NCBI RefSeq assembly: GCF_014873145.1
Contig: NZ_JADBEK010000001.1
Location: 3,224,001 to 3,288,000, forward strand
Length of the DNA: 64,000 nucleotides
Source: Nonomuraea angiospora
Lineage (GTDB): Bacteria; Actinomycetota; Actinomycetes; Streptosporangiales; Streptosporangiaceae
Direction of reading: 5' to 3'
Part shown: piece after piece, positions 9,156 to 17,420 of the stretch
Position numbering within the stretch: position 1 is the stretch's first letter
Layout: each line of letters starts with the position of its first letter
The notes under the pieces: generated by a model
The model's input: only the letters and a program-made list of their open reading frames with translations
What the model was told of the DNA's origin: nothing
The model's database searches: none
Position numbers and translations under genes: made by a program

Positions 9156-10649
9156 ATGCGCCAGATCGATCCCGACTTCCTGGAGCTGCCGCTGCGGCAG
9201 CTGGCGGACGCCGCCCTGCAACGCGCCCGCGAGCTCGGCGCCGAGCACGCCGACTTCCGGCTCGAACGTGTCAGAGCCGAGACGCTCAGTCTCTATGACG
9301 CCCGGCTCGAAGGCGCCATGGACGCCGACGACCTGGGCTACGCCGTGCGTGTCGTCAAGGGCGGCACGTGGGGGTTCGCGGCGGGCATCCACCTGACGCC
9401 GCAGGCCGCCGCGGCCGTGGCCGAGCAGGCGGTGCGGGTGGCGGAGGTGAGCGCCCCGATCAACCGCGAGCCCATCGAGCTGGCGCCCGAGCCGGTGCAC
9501 GCCGAGGCCGTGTGGGTGTCGGCGTACGACGTCGACCCGTTCGAGGTCTCCTCGGCCGACAAGGTGAGCCTGCTGGCCGACTGGTCGGCCGGCCTGCTGA
9601 AGGGCGCCGACCACGTGTCGGCGCGGCTGCTGCAGGTCAAGGAGCAGAAGTTCTACGCCGACACGGCCGGCACGGTCACCACGCAGCAGCGGGTGCGGGT
9701 GCACCCGAAGCTCAACGCGATGAAGGCGCACGAGGGCGGCTTCGACGACATGTCGACGCTCGCGCCGCCGGTCGGGCGCGGCTACGAATACCTGACGGGC
9801 ACGGGCTGGGACTGGCAGGGCGAGCTGGCCAGGCTGCCCGAGCTGCTGGCGGAGAAGCTGGCGGCGCCCTCCGTCGAGGCGGGCGACTACGACCTGGTGA
9901 TCGACCCGTCCAACCTGTGGCTGACGATCCACGAGTCGATCGGCCACGCGACCGAGCTGGACCGGGCGCTCGGCTACGAGGCGGCGTACGCGGGCACCAG
10001 CTTCGCCACGTTCGACCAGCTGGGCGAGCTGGTCTACGGCTCGCCGCTGATGAACGTGACCGGCGACCGCACGGTCACGCACGGCCTGTCCACGATCGGC
10101 TACGACGACGAGGGCGTGCAGGGGCAGAGCTTCGACATCGTCAAGGACGGCGTCCTGGTCGGCTACCAGCTCGACCGGCGGATGGCCCTGATGAAGGGGC
10201 TCGGGCGGTCCAACGGGTGCGCGTTCGCCGACTCGCCGGGGCACATGCCGATCCAGCGCATGGCCAACGTGTCGCTGGCGCCCGCGCCGGACGGGCCCTC
10301 CACCGACGAGCTGATCTCGGGCGTGGAGCGGGGCATCTACATCGTCGGCGACAAGAGCTGGTCGATCGACATGCAGCGCTACAACTTCCAGTTCACCGGG
10401 CAGCGGGCGTACAAGATCTCCCACGGGAAGCTGGCCGGGCAGGTCAGGGACTTCGCCTACCAGGCGACCACGACGGACTTCTGGCAGTCGATGGAGGCCG
10501 TCGGCGGGCCGGGGACGTACGTGCTCGGGGGCGCCTTCAACTGCGGCAAGGGCCAGCCGGGCCAGGTCGCGCCGGTCAGCCACGGCTGCCCGTCGGCGCT
10601 GTTCAGGGGCGTGCGGATCCTCAACACCGTTCAGGAGGGTGGCAAGTGA
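9156..10649 (+). CDS. tldD: TldD-family metallopeptidase subunit
   Basis: 497-aa catalytic partner of the TldD/TldE heterodimeric zinc protease, which degrades unfolded peptides and matures some RiPP precursors. The family's metal motif HExxxH is present as H259-E-S-I-G-H264. I chose the ATG at 9156 because the product then starts M-R-Q-I-D-P-D-F-L like family members and AGGAT lies about 8 bases upstream; an in-frame GTG two codons earlier is possible. The stop overlaps the next start (GTGA), so the two subunits are translationally coupled. Confidence 0.93.
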   Translation: MRQIDPDFLELPLRQLADAALQRARELGAEHADFRLERVRAETLSLYDARLEGAMDADDLGYAVRVVKGGTWGFAAGIHLTPQAAAAVAEQAVRVAEVSAPINREPIELAPEPVHAEAVWVSAYDVDPFEVSSADKVSLLADWSAGLLKGADHVSARLLQVKEQKFYADTAGTVTTQQRVRVHPKLNAMKAHEGGFDDMSTLAPPVGRGYEYLTGTGWDWQGELARLPELLAEKLAAPSVEAGDYDLVIDPSNLWLTIHESIGHATELDRALGYEAAYAGTSFATFDQLGELVYGSPLMNVTGDRTVTHGLSTIGYDDEGVQGQSFDIVKDGVLVGYQLDRRMALMKGLGRSNGCAFADSPGHMPIQRMANVSLAPAPDGPSTDELISGVERGIYIVGDKSWSIDMQRYNFQFTGQRAYKISHGKLAGQVRDFAYQATTTDFWQSMEAVGGPGTYVLGGAFNCGKGQPGQVAPVSHGCPSALFRGVRILNTVQEGGK

Positions 10650-12016
10650 CGCCGCAGGAGATGGTCGAGAAGGCCCTGGAGCTCTCGGCGAACGACGACT
10701 GCGTGGTGCTGGTGGACGAGCAGTCCACGGCCAACCTGCGCTTCGCGGGCAACACGCTCACCACCAACGGCGTCGCCCGCTCCGCCCGGCTGACCGTGAT
10801 CTCGATCGCGGGGCAGGGCGTCGGGGTCGTGTCGCGGGCCGCCGTACGCGATGATCAGCTCGCGGACGTGGTGGCGGCGGCTGACGCGGCCGCGCGGGAG
10901 GCCCAGCCCGCGGAGGACGCCCGCGCCCTCGTCGAGGGCGTGCCGCAGTCGCCGCACTGGGGCTCGGCCGTGGAGCCGACCGACATCGGGGTGTTCGAGG
11001 GGTTCGCGCCCGCGCTCGGCGACGCGTTCGCGGCGGCGGAGGCGGGCGGCCGGAAGCTGTACGGGTTCGCGGAGCACTCGCTGACCTCGACGTTCCTCGG
11101 CACGTCGGCGGGCCTGCGGCTGCGCCACGACCAGCCGACCGGGCGCCTGGAGCTCAACGCCAAGTCGGCCGACCTGAAGCGCTCGGCGTGGACGGGCGTG
11201 TCCACCGAGGACTTCACGGACGTGGACGTGGCGGCGCTCGACTCCTCGCTGGCGCAGCGGCTGGAGTGGGCCAAGACCCGGGTCGACCTGCCGGCCGGGC
11301 GCTACGAGACGCTGCTGCCGCCGAGCGCGGTGGCCGACCTGATGATCTACCTGTACTGGTCGGCGGGGGCCAGGGACGCGCTCGACGGGCGCTCGGTGTT
11401 CTCCAAGCCCGGCGGCGGCACGCGGGTCGGCGAGCGGCTGGGCACGCTGCCCGTCACGCTGTCGAGCGACCCGTCGGCGTCCGGCATCGCGTGCGCGCCG
11501 TTCGTCGCGGCGCACGCCTCCAGCCGGGAGAGCTCGGTCTTCGACAACGGGCTCCCGCTGGGGGCGACCGACTGGGTCAAGGACGGGACCCTGGAGGCGC
11601 TGCAGCAGACCCGCTACTCGGCGGAGCTGAGCGGCCTGCCGGTGACGCCGGCGATCGGCAACCTGATCATGTCGGGCCCCGAGGGCGGCCGGTCCATGGA
11701 GGAGATGATCGCCTCCACGGAGCACGGGCTCCTCGTCACCTGCCTGTGGTACATCCGCGAGGTCGACCCGCAGACGCTGCTGGTGACCGGGCTGACCCGG
11801 GACGGGGTCTACCTGGTCGAGCACGGGGAGGTCGTGGGCGAGGTCAACAACTTCCGCTTCAACGAGAGCCCGGTGGACCTGCTCGGGCGTCTGACGGAGG
11901 TGGGCGCGGCCGGGCGCACGCTGCCCCGGGAGTGGAACGACTACTTCCAGCGCACGATCATGCCGGCGGTGCGGGTGCCGGACTTCAACATGTCCACGGT
12001 CAGCCAGGCCAGCTGA
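10646..12016 (+). CDS. tldE: TldE/PmbA-family peptidase subunit
   Basis: 456-aa partner of TldD. It has the family fold but lacks HExxxH, as usual for the non-catalytic subunit. Typical TldE/PmbA stretches are M-S-G-P-E-G-G and the C-terminal V-D-P-Q-T-L-L-V-T-G...G-E-V-N-N-F-R. The GTG start overlaps the tldD stop by 4 bases and follows GGAGGGTGG. A strong GC hairpin at 12027-12051 follows. No RiPP precursor was recognised nearby. Confidence 0.93.
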   Translation: MTPQEMVEKALELSANDDCVVLVDEQSTANLRFAGNTLTTNGVARSARLTVISIAGQGVGVVSRAAVRDDQLADVVAAADAAAREAQPAEDARALVEGVPQSPHWGSAVEPTDIGVFEGFAPALGDAFAAAEAGGRKLYGFAEHSLTSTFLGTSAGLRLRHDQPTGRLELNAKSADLKRSAWTGVSTEDFTDVDVAALDSSLAQRLEWAKTRVDLPAGRYETLLPPSAVADLMIYLYWSAGARDALDGRSVFSKPGGGTRVGERLGTLPVTLSSDPSASGIACAPFVAAHASSRESSVFDNGLPLGATDWVKDGTLEALQQTRYSAELSGLPVTPAIGNLIMSGPEGGRSMEEMIASTEHGLLVTCLWYIREVDPQTLLVTGLTRDGVYLVEHGEVVGEVNNFRFNESPVDLLGRLTEVGAAGRTLPREWNDYFQRTIMPAVRVPDFNMSTVSQAS

Positions 12017-12026
12017 CCTCCGCGGC

Positions 12027-12051
12027 GGCCGCGCCCGTCCCGGGCGCGGCC
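12027..12051. terminator. Bidirectional terminator between tldE and the phosphatase gene
   Basis: Perfect 11-base inverted repeat (GGCCGCGCCCG / CGGGCGCGGCC) with a 3-base loop, in the 41-base gap between convergent genes. No U-run is seen, which is common for actinomycete terminators. Confidence 0.75.
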
Positions 12052-12057
12052 CCTTGG

Positions 12058-12624
12058 TCAGCGGGGGCCCAGGAGGGCGCCCAGGGCGTGGCTGAGCGCC
12101 TCGCCGAGGGTCTTGGTGCACGCCTCGTAGCCTTCGTACGGGCCGCCGTACGGGTCGAACACCTCCGGCGCCCGCCGCGCGTCGCGCCGTTCGGCGGCCG
12201 ACTCGACGATCGCCCGCGCCCGCTCGGCCGTGTCCGAGCGATAACGGCGGTGCCCCGCCCCTGCCGCGAGTTCGGCGAACTCCGGCAGCGTGAACGTCCT
12301 GCGCTCCGCCTCAGGGGCGATCCCGACGGCCACGGCCCGGTGCCCGGCCTCCATCGTCAGCAGCAGGTCGGCCGACCTGACCAGGTCGAGGTCCAGCATC
12401 CGGGCACGGTGCGCCCGGCCGTCCAGGCCCAGCCGGTCGAGGGCCGTGATCGCGTGGGGGGCCATCGGCCGGCCGACCAGCGCGCGAACCCCGGCGCTCC
12501 CCGTCGCCACGGGCAGGTGCGCGGAGTTGAGCATCGCCTGGGCGATCACCTGTGCCATGGCGGAACGGCAGATGTTCGCCGTGCACACCAGCAGGATGCG
12601 GAACTCGACACTCACACCGGCCAA
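12058..12624 (-). CDS. Low-molecular-weight protein tyrosine phosphatase
   Basis: 188-aa cytoplasmic phosphatase. The active-site loop C-x5-R-S is C-T-A-N-I-C-R-S from residue 14. The general-acid region is D-P-Y-G-G-P-Y-E-G-Y, the Asp aligning with the catalytic Asp of the family. The likely substrate is phosphotyrosine on a regulatory or polysaccharide-export protein; no partner tyrosine kinase is adjacent. It is convergent with tldE. An internal GTG (product starting VSVEF) is an alternative start. Confidence 0.9.
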   Translation of the reverse strand: MAGVSVEFRILLVCTANICRSAMAQVIAQAMLNSAHLPVATGSAGVRALVGRPMAPHAITALDRLGLDGRAHRARMLDLDLVRSADLLLTMEAGHRAVAVGIAPEAERRTFTLPEFAELAAGAGHRRYRSDTAERARAIVESAAERRDARRAPEVFDPYGGPYEGYEACTKTLGEALSHALGALLGPR

Positions 12625-12750
12625 TCTAACCTCTGGCCTCCGGCGAGGGGCGGGGGGACGGCCCTGCGATCCGGCGTCCGGCCCCCAGGGACCCCCGGGG
12701 CGCCTACGGCCGGCAGAGAGCCGTACGCGGCCCGCGAGGCGTCCTCGAGA

Positions 12751-12963
12751 TCAGGTGTCCTCGAGGCGGAAGCCCACCTTCATGCCGACCTGGAAGTGCG
12801 CGACCTCTCCCGCGTCGAGGTATCCGCGGATCTCCGTCACCTCGAACCAGTCGAGGTGACGCAGGGTCTGGGAGGCCCGTCTGATGCCGTTGCGGATGGC
12901 CTCGTCGACGCTCTCCCCCGACGTTCCGACGATCTCGGTCACCCGGTACGTTCGATCCGTCAT
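12751..12963 (-). CDS. Dodecin family flavin-binding protein
   Basis: 70-aa small protein that in its family forms a hollow dodecamer storing flavin or CoA. It starts M-T-D-R-T-Y-R-V-T-E-I-V-G-T-S and includes the dodecin signatures S-W/V-D-E-A-I-x-N-G-I and W-F-E-V-T-E-I-R-G. An AAGGAGG Shine-Dalgarno lies about 8 bases before the ATG at 12963 and decides the start. It is divergent from the DUF3099 gene, with 90 bases between. Confidence 0.93.
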   Translation of the reverse strand: MTDRTYRVTEIVGTSGESVDEAIRNGIRRASQTLRHLDWFEVTEIRGYLDAGEVAHFQVGMKVGFRLEDT

Positions 12964-13053
12964 CTCCTCATCCTCCTTACTCAAAGGCCATGATCGCATG
13001 ACCCCTGTTCCCGCACCGGGGCGCTGTCGCACCCGGCCTGTTCCAGGTCTACG

Positions 13054-13377
13054 GTGGAAGACATGAAGGGGTGGCGCAGGAGAGCAGACGTCCACCAGGT
13101 CACGGACGCCAAGCCGTCGCTGACGGACGACATCCGCAAGCGCGAGATCGGCTACCTCATCAAGATGGGCATCCGGACGATCTGCCTGATCCTGGCGGTC
13201 GTGGTGCCGGTGCCGTGGCCGTACCGGCTGCTGTTCATCGCCGCCGCAGTCTTTTTGCCATACATAGCCGTAATCGGGGCCAATGAGAGAGGGAAGGCTG
13301 CCCCTCCGCCTACCTTTGACACCCCTGAAGCTAACCAAACCGAGATACCGCTGCATCGACGCGAGATCGGGTCGTGA
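13054..13377 (+). CDS. DUF3099 family membrane protein
   Basis: 107-aa protein. The N-terminal part V-H-Q-V-T-D-A-K-P-S-L-T-D-D matches the start of DUF3099. Two hydrophobic helices follow (about residues 41-74, TICLILAVVVPVPWPYRLLF and onward), then a Pro-rich tail. The function of DUF3099 is unknown. The start shown is GTG at 13054; ATG at 13063 is equally possible. The stop lies only 8 bases before the candidate promoter of the hairpin RNA at 13422. Confidence 0.85.
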   Translation: MEDMKGWRRRADVHQVTDAKPSLTDDIRKREIGYLIKMGIRTICLILAVVVPVPWPYRLLFIAAAVFLPYIAVIGANERGKAAPPPTFDTPEANQTEIPLHRREIGS

Positions 13378-13384
13378 CTAAGTC

Positions 13385-13416
13385 TTGACGCATCCCACGG
13401 GTTGTAGGTGTACGCT
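13385..13416 (+). promoter_or_regulatory. Candidate promoter of the C-loop hairpin RNA
   Basis: TTGACG (13385-13390) and TACGCT (13411-13416) fit actinobacterial -35 and TANNNT -10 elements. The 20-base spacing is longer than usual. A start about 7 bases past the -10 would fall exactly at the first hairpin (13425). Confidence 0.45.
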
Positions 13417-13421
13417 TTAGG

Positions 13422-13550
13422 CAAGCGCTCCGGTCCCCCGTCGGAGTGCTGGTGCCGGCGTTCCGGGCCCCCGTCGGAACGCCGATGACGCGACGCCGGG
13501 TGGTTTGCCCCCGTAACCACCCGGCGTCGCCCTTTCCCGGAAGTTTTTGA
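13422..13550 (+). ncRNA. Candidate 6C-like small RNA with three C-rich-loop hairpins
   Basis: Three consecutive hairpins with 9-base loops of the form NNCCCCCGT: stem 13425-13432/13442-13449 (8 bp, one GU), stem 13457-13465/13475-13483 (9 bp) and stem 13490-13505/13515-13530 (16 bp, perfect). A T-run at 13544-13548 follows the longest stem, which would serve as terminator. Several loops holding runs of C are the hallmark of the actinobacterial 6C RNA (two loops, each with at least six C, known in that family). Here there are three loops with five C each, so this is a 6C relative or a separate family. No coding frame is convincing. Confidence 0.7.
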
Positions 13551-13680
13551 TCAGTTGGCGACGCCGACCGCAGTCGGATAGGGCCGCTTTCCCGAAACCG
13601 TTTGCACTCCCTCCCGCCTCGTTATTCACAGGAAATCTTCAGGCGGGAGGGCGGCTTGACTTCAAGAGTTCGTTCGAGTG

Positions 13681-14583
13681 TCAGCTGTCTGTCAGCGTCT
13701 CGGTCGTGGCCTGTCCCCAGTTCTTCGCCAATGTGATCAGTTTCGCCACGGCGTCGTCGGGGGCGGTCCCGGCGCCCTGGGCAAGGCCGAGCAGATACGC
13801 CGTCAGGGGCGCGGCCGGTCTGGCCACGCCGTGGGCGACCTCCTTGGTGAGGTCGAGGATCAGGTCGCGGTCCACGTCGGCCGGGTCGATGCCCAGCTCC
13901 TTGCAGGCCAGCGCGGTCCATTCGTTGAGCACGTGCATACGAGCCTCCTCCAGGTCGTCCATTGTGTCGCAGTCGAACCACGGCCTACCCGGCAACGACA
14001 GCCGTACGGCCGTGAGGGGGCCTAGCAGGCCCTTGAGCGAGCGGCCCGAGTAGGCGGCGAGGGCGCCCTTGAGCCGCGCCGCCGGCCACACCCCGGCCAG
14101 CCACTGCTCCCGCCCGCCGTCATCCACCATCACCACCCCGCCGACCGGCCCCTCCTCGGGGGCCGCCCCCGCCACGTCATCGGGCACGGCGGGCATCGGG
14201 TGTGCGGGGCCGGTGCCGGGAGGTCGGGTCGTGGCGGCGTTCAGCAGGGACGTGACGTGGGAGGCGGTGATGAACGGCAGGTCGCCCGCGAGCAGGACCA
14301 CCCACGGGGCGGTGACGCCGTTCAGTCCGGCCGCCAGGGCCGGGACGGGGCCGCTCCTCGGCGGGTCCTCGCGGACGAACACCACTGCGGGGATCGGGCG
14401 CTCGGGGCCGACGACGATGGTCGTACGGGCGTCCGCGACCGCCGTCACCACGTGCTCGACCAGGGGTCTGCCGCCCACGCTCAGGCCGGGTTTGTCCGCC
14501 CCGCCGAGCCGGCGCGCCTCTCCCCCGGCCAGGATCACCGCGTCGAAGACCGCCTGACCCGGGCTCTCGGCCGAGGGCGCCAC
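13681..14583 (-). CDS. MobA-like nucleotidyltransferase fused to a DUF6457-type domain
   Basis: 300 aa. The N-terminal 195 or so residues are a molybdenum cofactor guanylyltransferase-type domain: V-I-L-A-G-G-E-A-R-R-L-G-G-x-D-K-P near residues 16-32, then L-A-G-D-L-P-F. The C-terminal 95 residues (from about V-L-N-E-W-T-A-L-A-C) look like the small helical DUF6457 domain often fused to it in actinomycetes; its role is unknown. MobA adds GMP to Moco to make the guanine dinucleotide form. The moaA stop is 4 bases upstream, so the two are co-transcribed. Confidence 0.85.
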   Translation of the reverse strand: MAPSAESPGQAVFDAVILAGGEARRLGGADKPGLSVGGRPLVEHVVTAVADARTTIVVGPERPIPAVVFVREDPPRSGPVPALAAGLNGVTAPWVVLLAGDLPFITASHVTSLLNAATTRPPGTGPAHPMPAVPDDVAGAAPEEGPVGGVVMVDDGGREQWLAGVWPAARLKGALAAYSGRSLKGLLGPLTAVRLSLPGRPWFDCDTMDDLEEARMHVLNEWTALACKELGIDPADVDRDLILDLTKEVAHGVARPAAPLTAYLLGLAQGAGTAPDDAVAKLITLAKNWGQATTETLTDS

Positions 14584-14587
14584 GCCG

Positions 14588-15577
14588 TCAGCCGCCGATG
14601 GCGGACATGGGCCGGGCCGGCTGGAGGAAGGACGGGTCGTCGATGCCGTGGCCGGCGCGCTTGCGCGCCACGGCGGCGACCCAGCGTTCGGCGAGCTCCT
14701 CGTCGGAGGCCCCCTCGCGCATGCGCGTCTTCAGGTCGGACTCCTCCCTCGCGAAGAGGCAGTTGCGTACCTGGCCGTCGGCGGTGAGCCGGACCCGATC
14801 GCAGGACCCGCAGAACGGGCGCGTCACCGACCCGATCACCCCGACCCGGGCGGGCCCCCCATCCACGAGGAACCGCTCGGCCGGCGCGCTGCCGCGCTCC
14901 TCCAGGTCGTCCGCCGTGAGGTCGAACCCGCCCGACAACCGGTCGAGGATCTCGTCGGCGGTGACCATGCCCTCACGGGTCCAGCCGTGCTGGGCGTCGA
15001 GCGGCATCTGCTCGATGAAGCGCAGCTCGTAGCCCCGGTCGAGGCACCACCGCAGCAGCGGCACGGCCTCGTGGTCGTTGAGGTCGCGCATGAGCACCGC
15101 GTTGACCTTGACGGGACGCAGGCCCGCGTCGTCGGCGGCGGCGAGGCCGGCGATCACGTCGGCGTGCCTGTCACGGTGGGCCAGGCGCTTGAACGTGTCA
15201 GAGTCGAGCGTGTCGAGCGAGACGTTGACCCGGTCGAGCCCGGCCGCGGCCAGCGGCCCGGCCAGCCGGGCCAGCCCGATGCCGTTGGTGGTCAGCGAGA
15301 TCTGCGGCTTGGGGGTCAGGGCGGCGGTGCGGGTGACGATGTCGACCAGCTCACGCCTGATGAGCGGCTCGCCGCCGGTGTAGCGGACTTCGGTGATGCC
15401 CAGGCGTTCGACGCCTATGGTCACGAGGCGGACGATCTCGTCGGCCGTGAGGAGCTGCGCGTTGGGGAGCCAGTCGAGACCTTCGGGGGGCATGCAGTAC
15501 GTGCAGCGCAGGTTGCACTTGTCCGTGAGGGACACCCGCAGATCCGTCGCCACCCGTCCGAACGAGTCTCGCAACAT
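14588..15577 (-). CDS. moaA: GTP 3',8-cyclase
   Basis: 329-aa radical-SAM enzyme that starts molybdopterin (Moco/Wco) synthesis. The SAM cluster C-N-L-R-C-T-Y-C is near residues 22-29, the second cluster is C-G-S-C-D-R-V-R...C, and the essential C-terminal Gly-Gly is intact (M-S-A-I-G-G). Operon with the mobA-like gene. The pathway product could also serve the tungsten-type oxidoreductase at 45956, although the two loci are 30 kb apart. Confidence 0.95.
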   Translation of the reverse strand: MLRDSFGRVATDLRVSLTDKCNLRCTYCMPPEGLDWLPNAQLLTADEIVRLVTIGVERLGITEVRYTGGEPLIRRELVDIVTRTAALTPKPQISLTTNGIGLARLAGPLAAAGLDRVNVSLDTLDSDTFKRLAHRDRHADVIAGLAAADDAGLRPVKVNAVLMRDLNDHEAVPLLRWCLDRGYELRFIEQMPLDAQHGWTREGMVTADEILDRLSGGFDLTADDLEERGSAPAERFLVDGGPARVGVIGSVTRPFCGSCDRVRLTADGQVRNCLFAREESDLKTRMREGASDEELAERWVAAVARKRAGHGIDDPSFLQPARPMSAIGG

Positions 15578-15699
15578 GGGGCGTCACCTCCTGTTCGTTC
15601 GCCAGAGGGCCAGACTACGACGCCTTTCGGGCGACGTTCAAAATCACTCCTTCACCGCACGACAACACTTTGTGCCCTAGATCGATTCCGCTCAGGGGT

Positions 15700-16068
15700 T
15701 CATCCCGCCGCCTCGTGCCATGCCTCGCGGGCGTGCATCAGCTCGGCCAGGTGGTTTCTCGACCACTCGCAGCCGGCGTTCATGGGTTCGATGAGGCTGC
15801 GGCCGAGGTCGGTCAGCTCGTACTCGACGCGCGGCGGGATCTCGTCGTACGCGGTGCGGGTGAGGAAGCCGTCGCGTTCCATGGCGCGCAGGGACTCGGT
15901 GAGGACCTTCGGGGTGATGCCGCGCAGCGTGACCTGGAGTTCCTTGAAGCGGCGGGGGCCCGATTCCAGGCAGCGGATGAGCTTCGCGGTCCACTTGTCG
16001 CCGATGCGGATCGGCGCGACTACCGGAGGGCATCCGGTGAACATGTCCGGATCGAGTGGCTCGGCCAT
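15700..16068 (-). CDS. HxlR-family transcriptional regulator
   Basis: 122-aa winged-helix regulator. The family signature is clear: a Cys followed by P-V-V-A-P-I-R-I-G-D-K-W-T (about residues 12-27), R-F-K-E-L, G-I-T-P-K-V-L-T-E-S-L-R, and the wing R-V-E-Y-E-L-T-D-L-G. The Cys near the N-terminus may sense electrophiles or redox state as in other members. I chose the ATG at 16068 because it begins just before the family domain. It is divergent from the NAD(P)-binding reductase 100 bases away, its likely target. Confidence 0.88.
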   Translation of the reverse strand: MAEPLDPDMFTGCPPVVAPIRIGDKWTAKLIRCLESGPRRFKELQVTLRGITPKVLTESLRAMERDGFLTRTAYDEIPPRVEYELTDLGRSLIEPMNAGCEWSRNHLAELMHAREAWHEAAG

Positions 16069-16167
16069 CCCGACATCGTAGGTAACTATCGTTGCGGAAA
16101 GCGATATCTCGCCCCTTACCGTCTCCGCTGAGTGGCCGGGGAGGCCGGCCCAGGCAGAAGGGGTGTG

Positions 16168-16905
16168 GTGAAGGTGAGCAGGATCGTGGTGTTCGGCGCC
16201 GGTGGGCGGGCCGGGGTGCGGGTGGTCGCGGAGGCGGTCGGGCGGGGGCACGAGGTGACGGCCGTCGTCCGGGATCCCGGGAGGTACGCGGGCGCTTGGG
16301 GGTCGTCCGGGGCGGGGTCATCCGGTGTGGGGTCATCCGGTGTGGGGTCGTCCGGGGCGGGGTCGTCCGGGGCGGGGTCGTCCGGGGCGGGGTCGTCCGG
16401 GGTGCGGGTGGTGGCCGGGGATGTCACCGACCTTGCGAGTGTGGCGGAGGTGGCGGCGGGGCACGACGCGGCCGTTCAGGTGGCGGCGCGGCTGGACGTG
16501 TCGTCGGAGGAGTTCTACACGGCGGCGGCCCGGGCGCTGGTCGGCGGGCTGGGGCGGGCCGGGGTGTCCCGGCTGGTGGCGGTCGGGATCGGGAGCCTGC
16601 TGGAGGTCTCGCCGGGGGTCCGGCTCGTGGACACGCCGGACTTCCCGGCCGAGGCGCGGGCGTTCTCGCTGGGGCATGCGGCGGAGCTGGAGGTGTTCGA
16701 GAAGTCGGGGCTCGACTGGGTGGTGCTCGCGCCGCCCCCGGTGCTCCTCGACGAGTCGGCGTCCCGGACCGGGCGGTATCGGATCGGGGGTGGGGCGGTG
16801 CCGGCGGTGGAGCCCGTGTTCTCGTTCGCCGATCTGGGGGTGGCGGTGGTGGACGAGGTCGAGCGGCCCCGGCACCACCGCGTCCAGGTCGCCGTGTCGT
16901 ATTAG
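16168..16905 (+). CDS. NAD(P)-binding reductase interrupted by an in-frame GSSG(A/V) repeat
   Basis: 245-aa atypical short-chain dehydrogenase (NmrA/NAD(P)H-binding type) with a Rossmann motif F-G-A-G-G-R-A-G near the N-terminus. Residues 45-79 are seven copies of G-S-S-G-(A/V) encoded by a 15-base tandem repeat, placed where relatives have only a short loop between the second strand and V-V-A-G-D-V-T-D. The frame is kept on both sides, so the protein may still fold. Start choice: AGAAGGGG precedes GTG at 16168; GTG at 16165 and 16174 are alternatives. Divergent from the HxlR regulator. Substrate unknown. Confidence 0.75.
   Translation: MKVSRIVVFGAGGRAGVRVVAEAVGRGHEVTAVVRDPGRYAGAWGSSGAGSSGVGSSGVGSSGAGSSGAGSSGAGSSGVRVVAGDVTDLASVAEVAAGHDAAVQVAARLDVSSEEFYTAAARALVGGLGRAGVSRLVAVGIGSLLEVSPGVRLVDTPDFPAEARAFSLGHAAELEVFEKSGLDWVVLAPPPVLLDESASRTGRYRIGGGAVPAVEPVFSFADLGVAVVDEVERPRHHRVQVAVSY
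16300..16404 (+). repeat. 15-base coding tandem repeat, 7 copies
   Basis: Seven contiguous 15-base units: five GGGTCGTCCGGGG-type and two GGGTCATCCGGTGTG-type. The unit length is a multiple of 3, so the enclosing gene stays in frame. Confidence 0.9.
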
Positions 16906-17055
16906 GGGTGGCCGGTTGCCGCGCTTCCGGAACGCCTTTGCCGCGCCGCCGGTTGCCGCGTTCCGGAAGCGCGGGTGGTAGGAGACGTCCTGGGAAAGCC
17001 CGGGCGATGGAGCACCGTGGGGCCGTGAGACGCGGGGCCGGTGGCACGTAGGACG

Positions 17056-17130
17056 CGCCCGGCGTGGGTGCGCCCGGCGTGGGTGCGCCCGGCGTGGGTG
17101 CGCCCGGCGTGGGTGCGCCCGGCGTGGGCT
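17056..17130. repeat. 15-base tandem repeat, 5 copies
   Basis: Units of CGCCCGGCGTGGGTG at 17056, 17071, 17086, 17101 and 17116 (last one ends in a variant base). Non-coding by context. Confidence 0.9.
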
Positions 17131-17180
17131 GCCGCCGCGCATAGGCCTGCGGAGCGTGGGCTGCCCGGGGCGCGGGGCGC

Positions 17181-17420
17181 GGTCGCGAAGCGCGAGGCGC
17201 GGTCGCGAAGCGCGAGGCGCGGTCGCGAAGCGCGAGGCGCGGTCGCGAAGCGCGAGGCGCGGTCGCGAAGCGCGAGGCGCGGTCGCGAAGCGCGAGGCGC
17301 GGTCGCGAAGCGCGAGGCGCGGTCGCGAAGCGCGAGGCGCGGTCGCGAAGCGCGAGGCGCGGTCGCGAAGCGCGAGGCGCGGTCGCCGAGCGCGGGGCGC
17401 GGTCGCGGAGCGGGCTGCGT
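17181..17420. repeat. 20-base tandem repeat, 10 perfect and 2 variant copies
   Basis: GGTCGCGAAGCGCGAGGCGC is repeated head to tail ten times without change (17181-17380), then two diverged copies follow to 17420. Each unit has the palindrome TCGCGA with CGCG on either side. There is no spacer, so it is not a CRISPR array. Perfect identity points to recent expansion or homogenisation. Confidence 0.95.

Noticed and set aside
9090..10583. 497-codon minus-strand frame opposite tldD
   Set aside because: tldD has HExxxH and family-wide similarity; the reverse frame is compositionally biased and would remove the fabG/tldD promoter gap.
15578..15699. Molybdenum-cofactor riboswitch upstream of moaA
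   Set aside because: The leader is only about 120 bases and I could not form the long conserved stems expected. Without a covariance search it is not supported.
17181..17420. CRISPR array
   Set aside because: Repeats are contiguous with no spacers and no cas genes are near.
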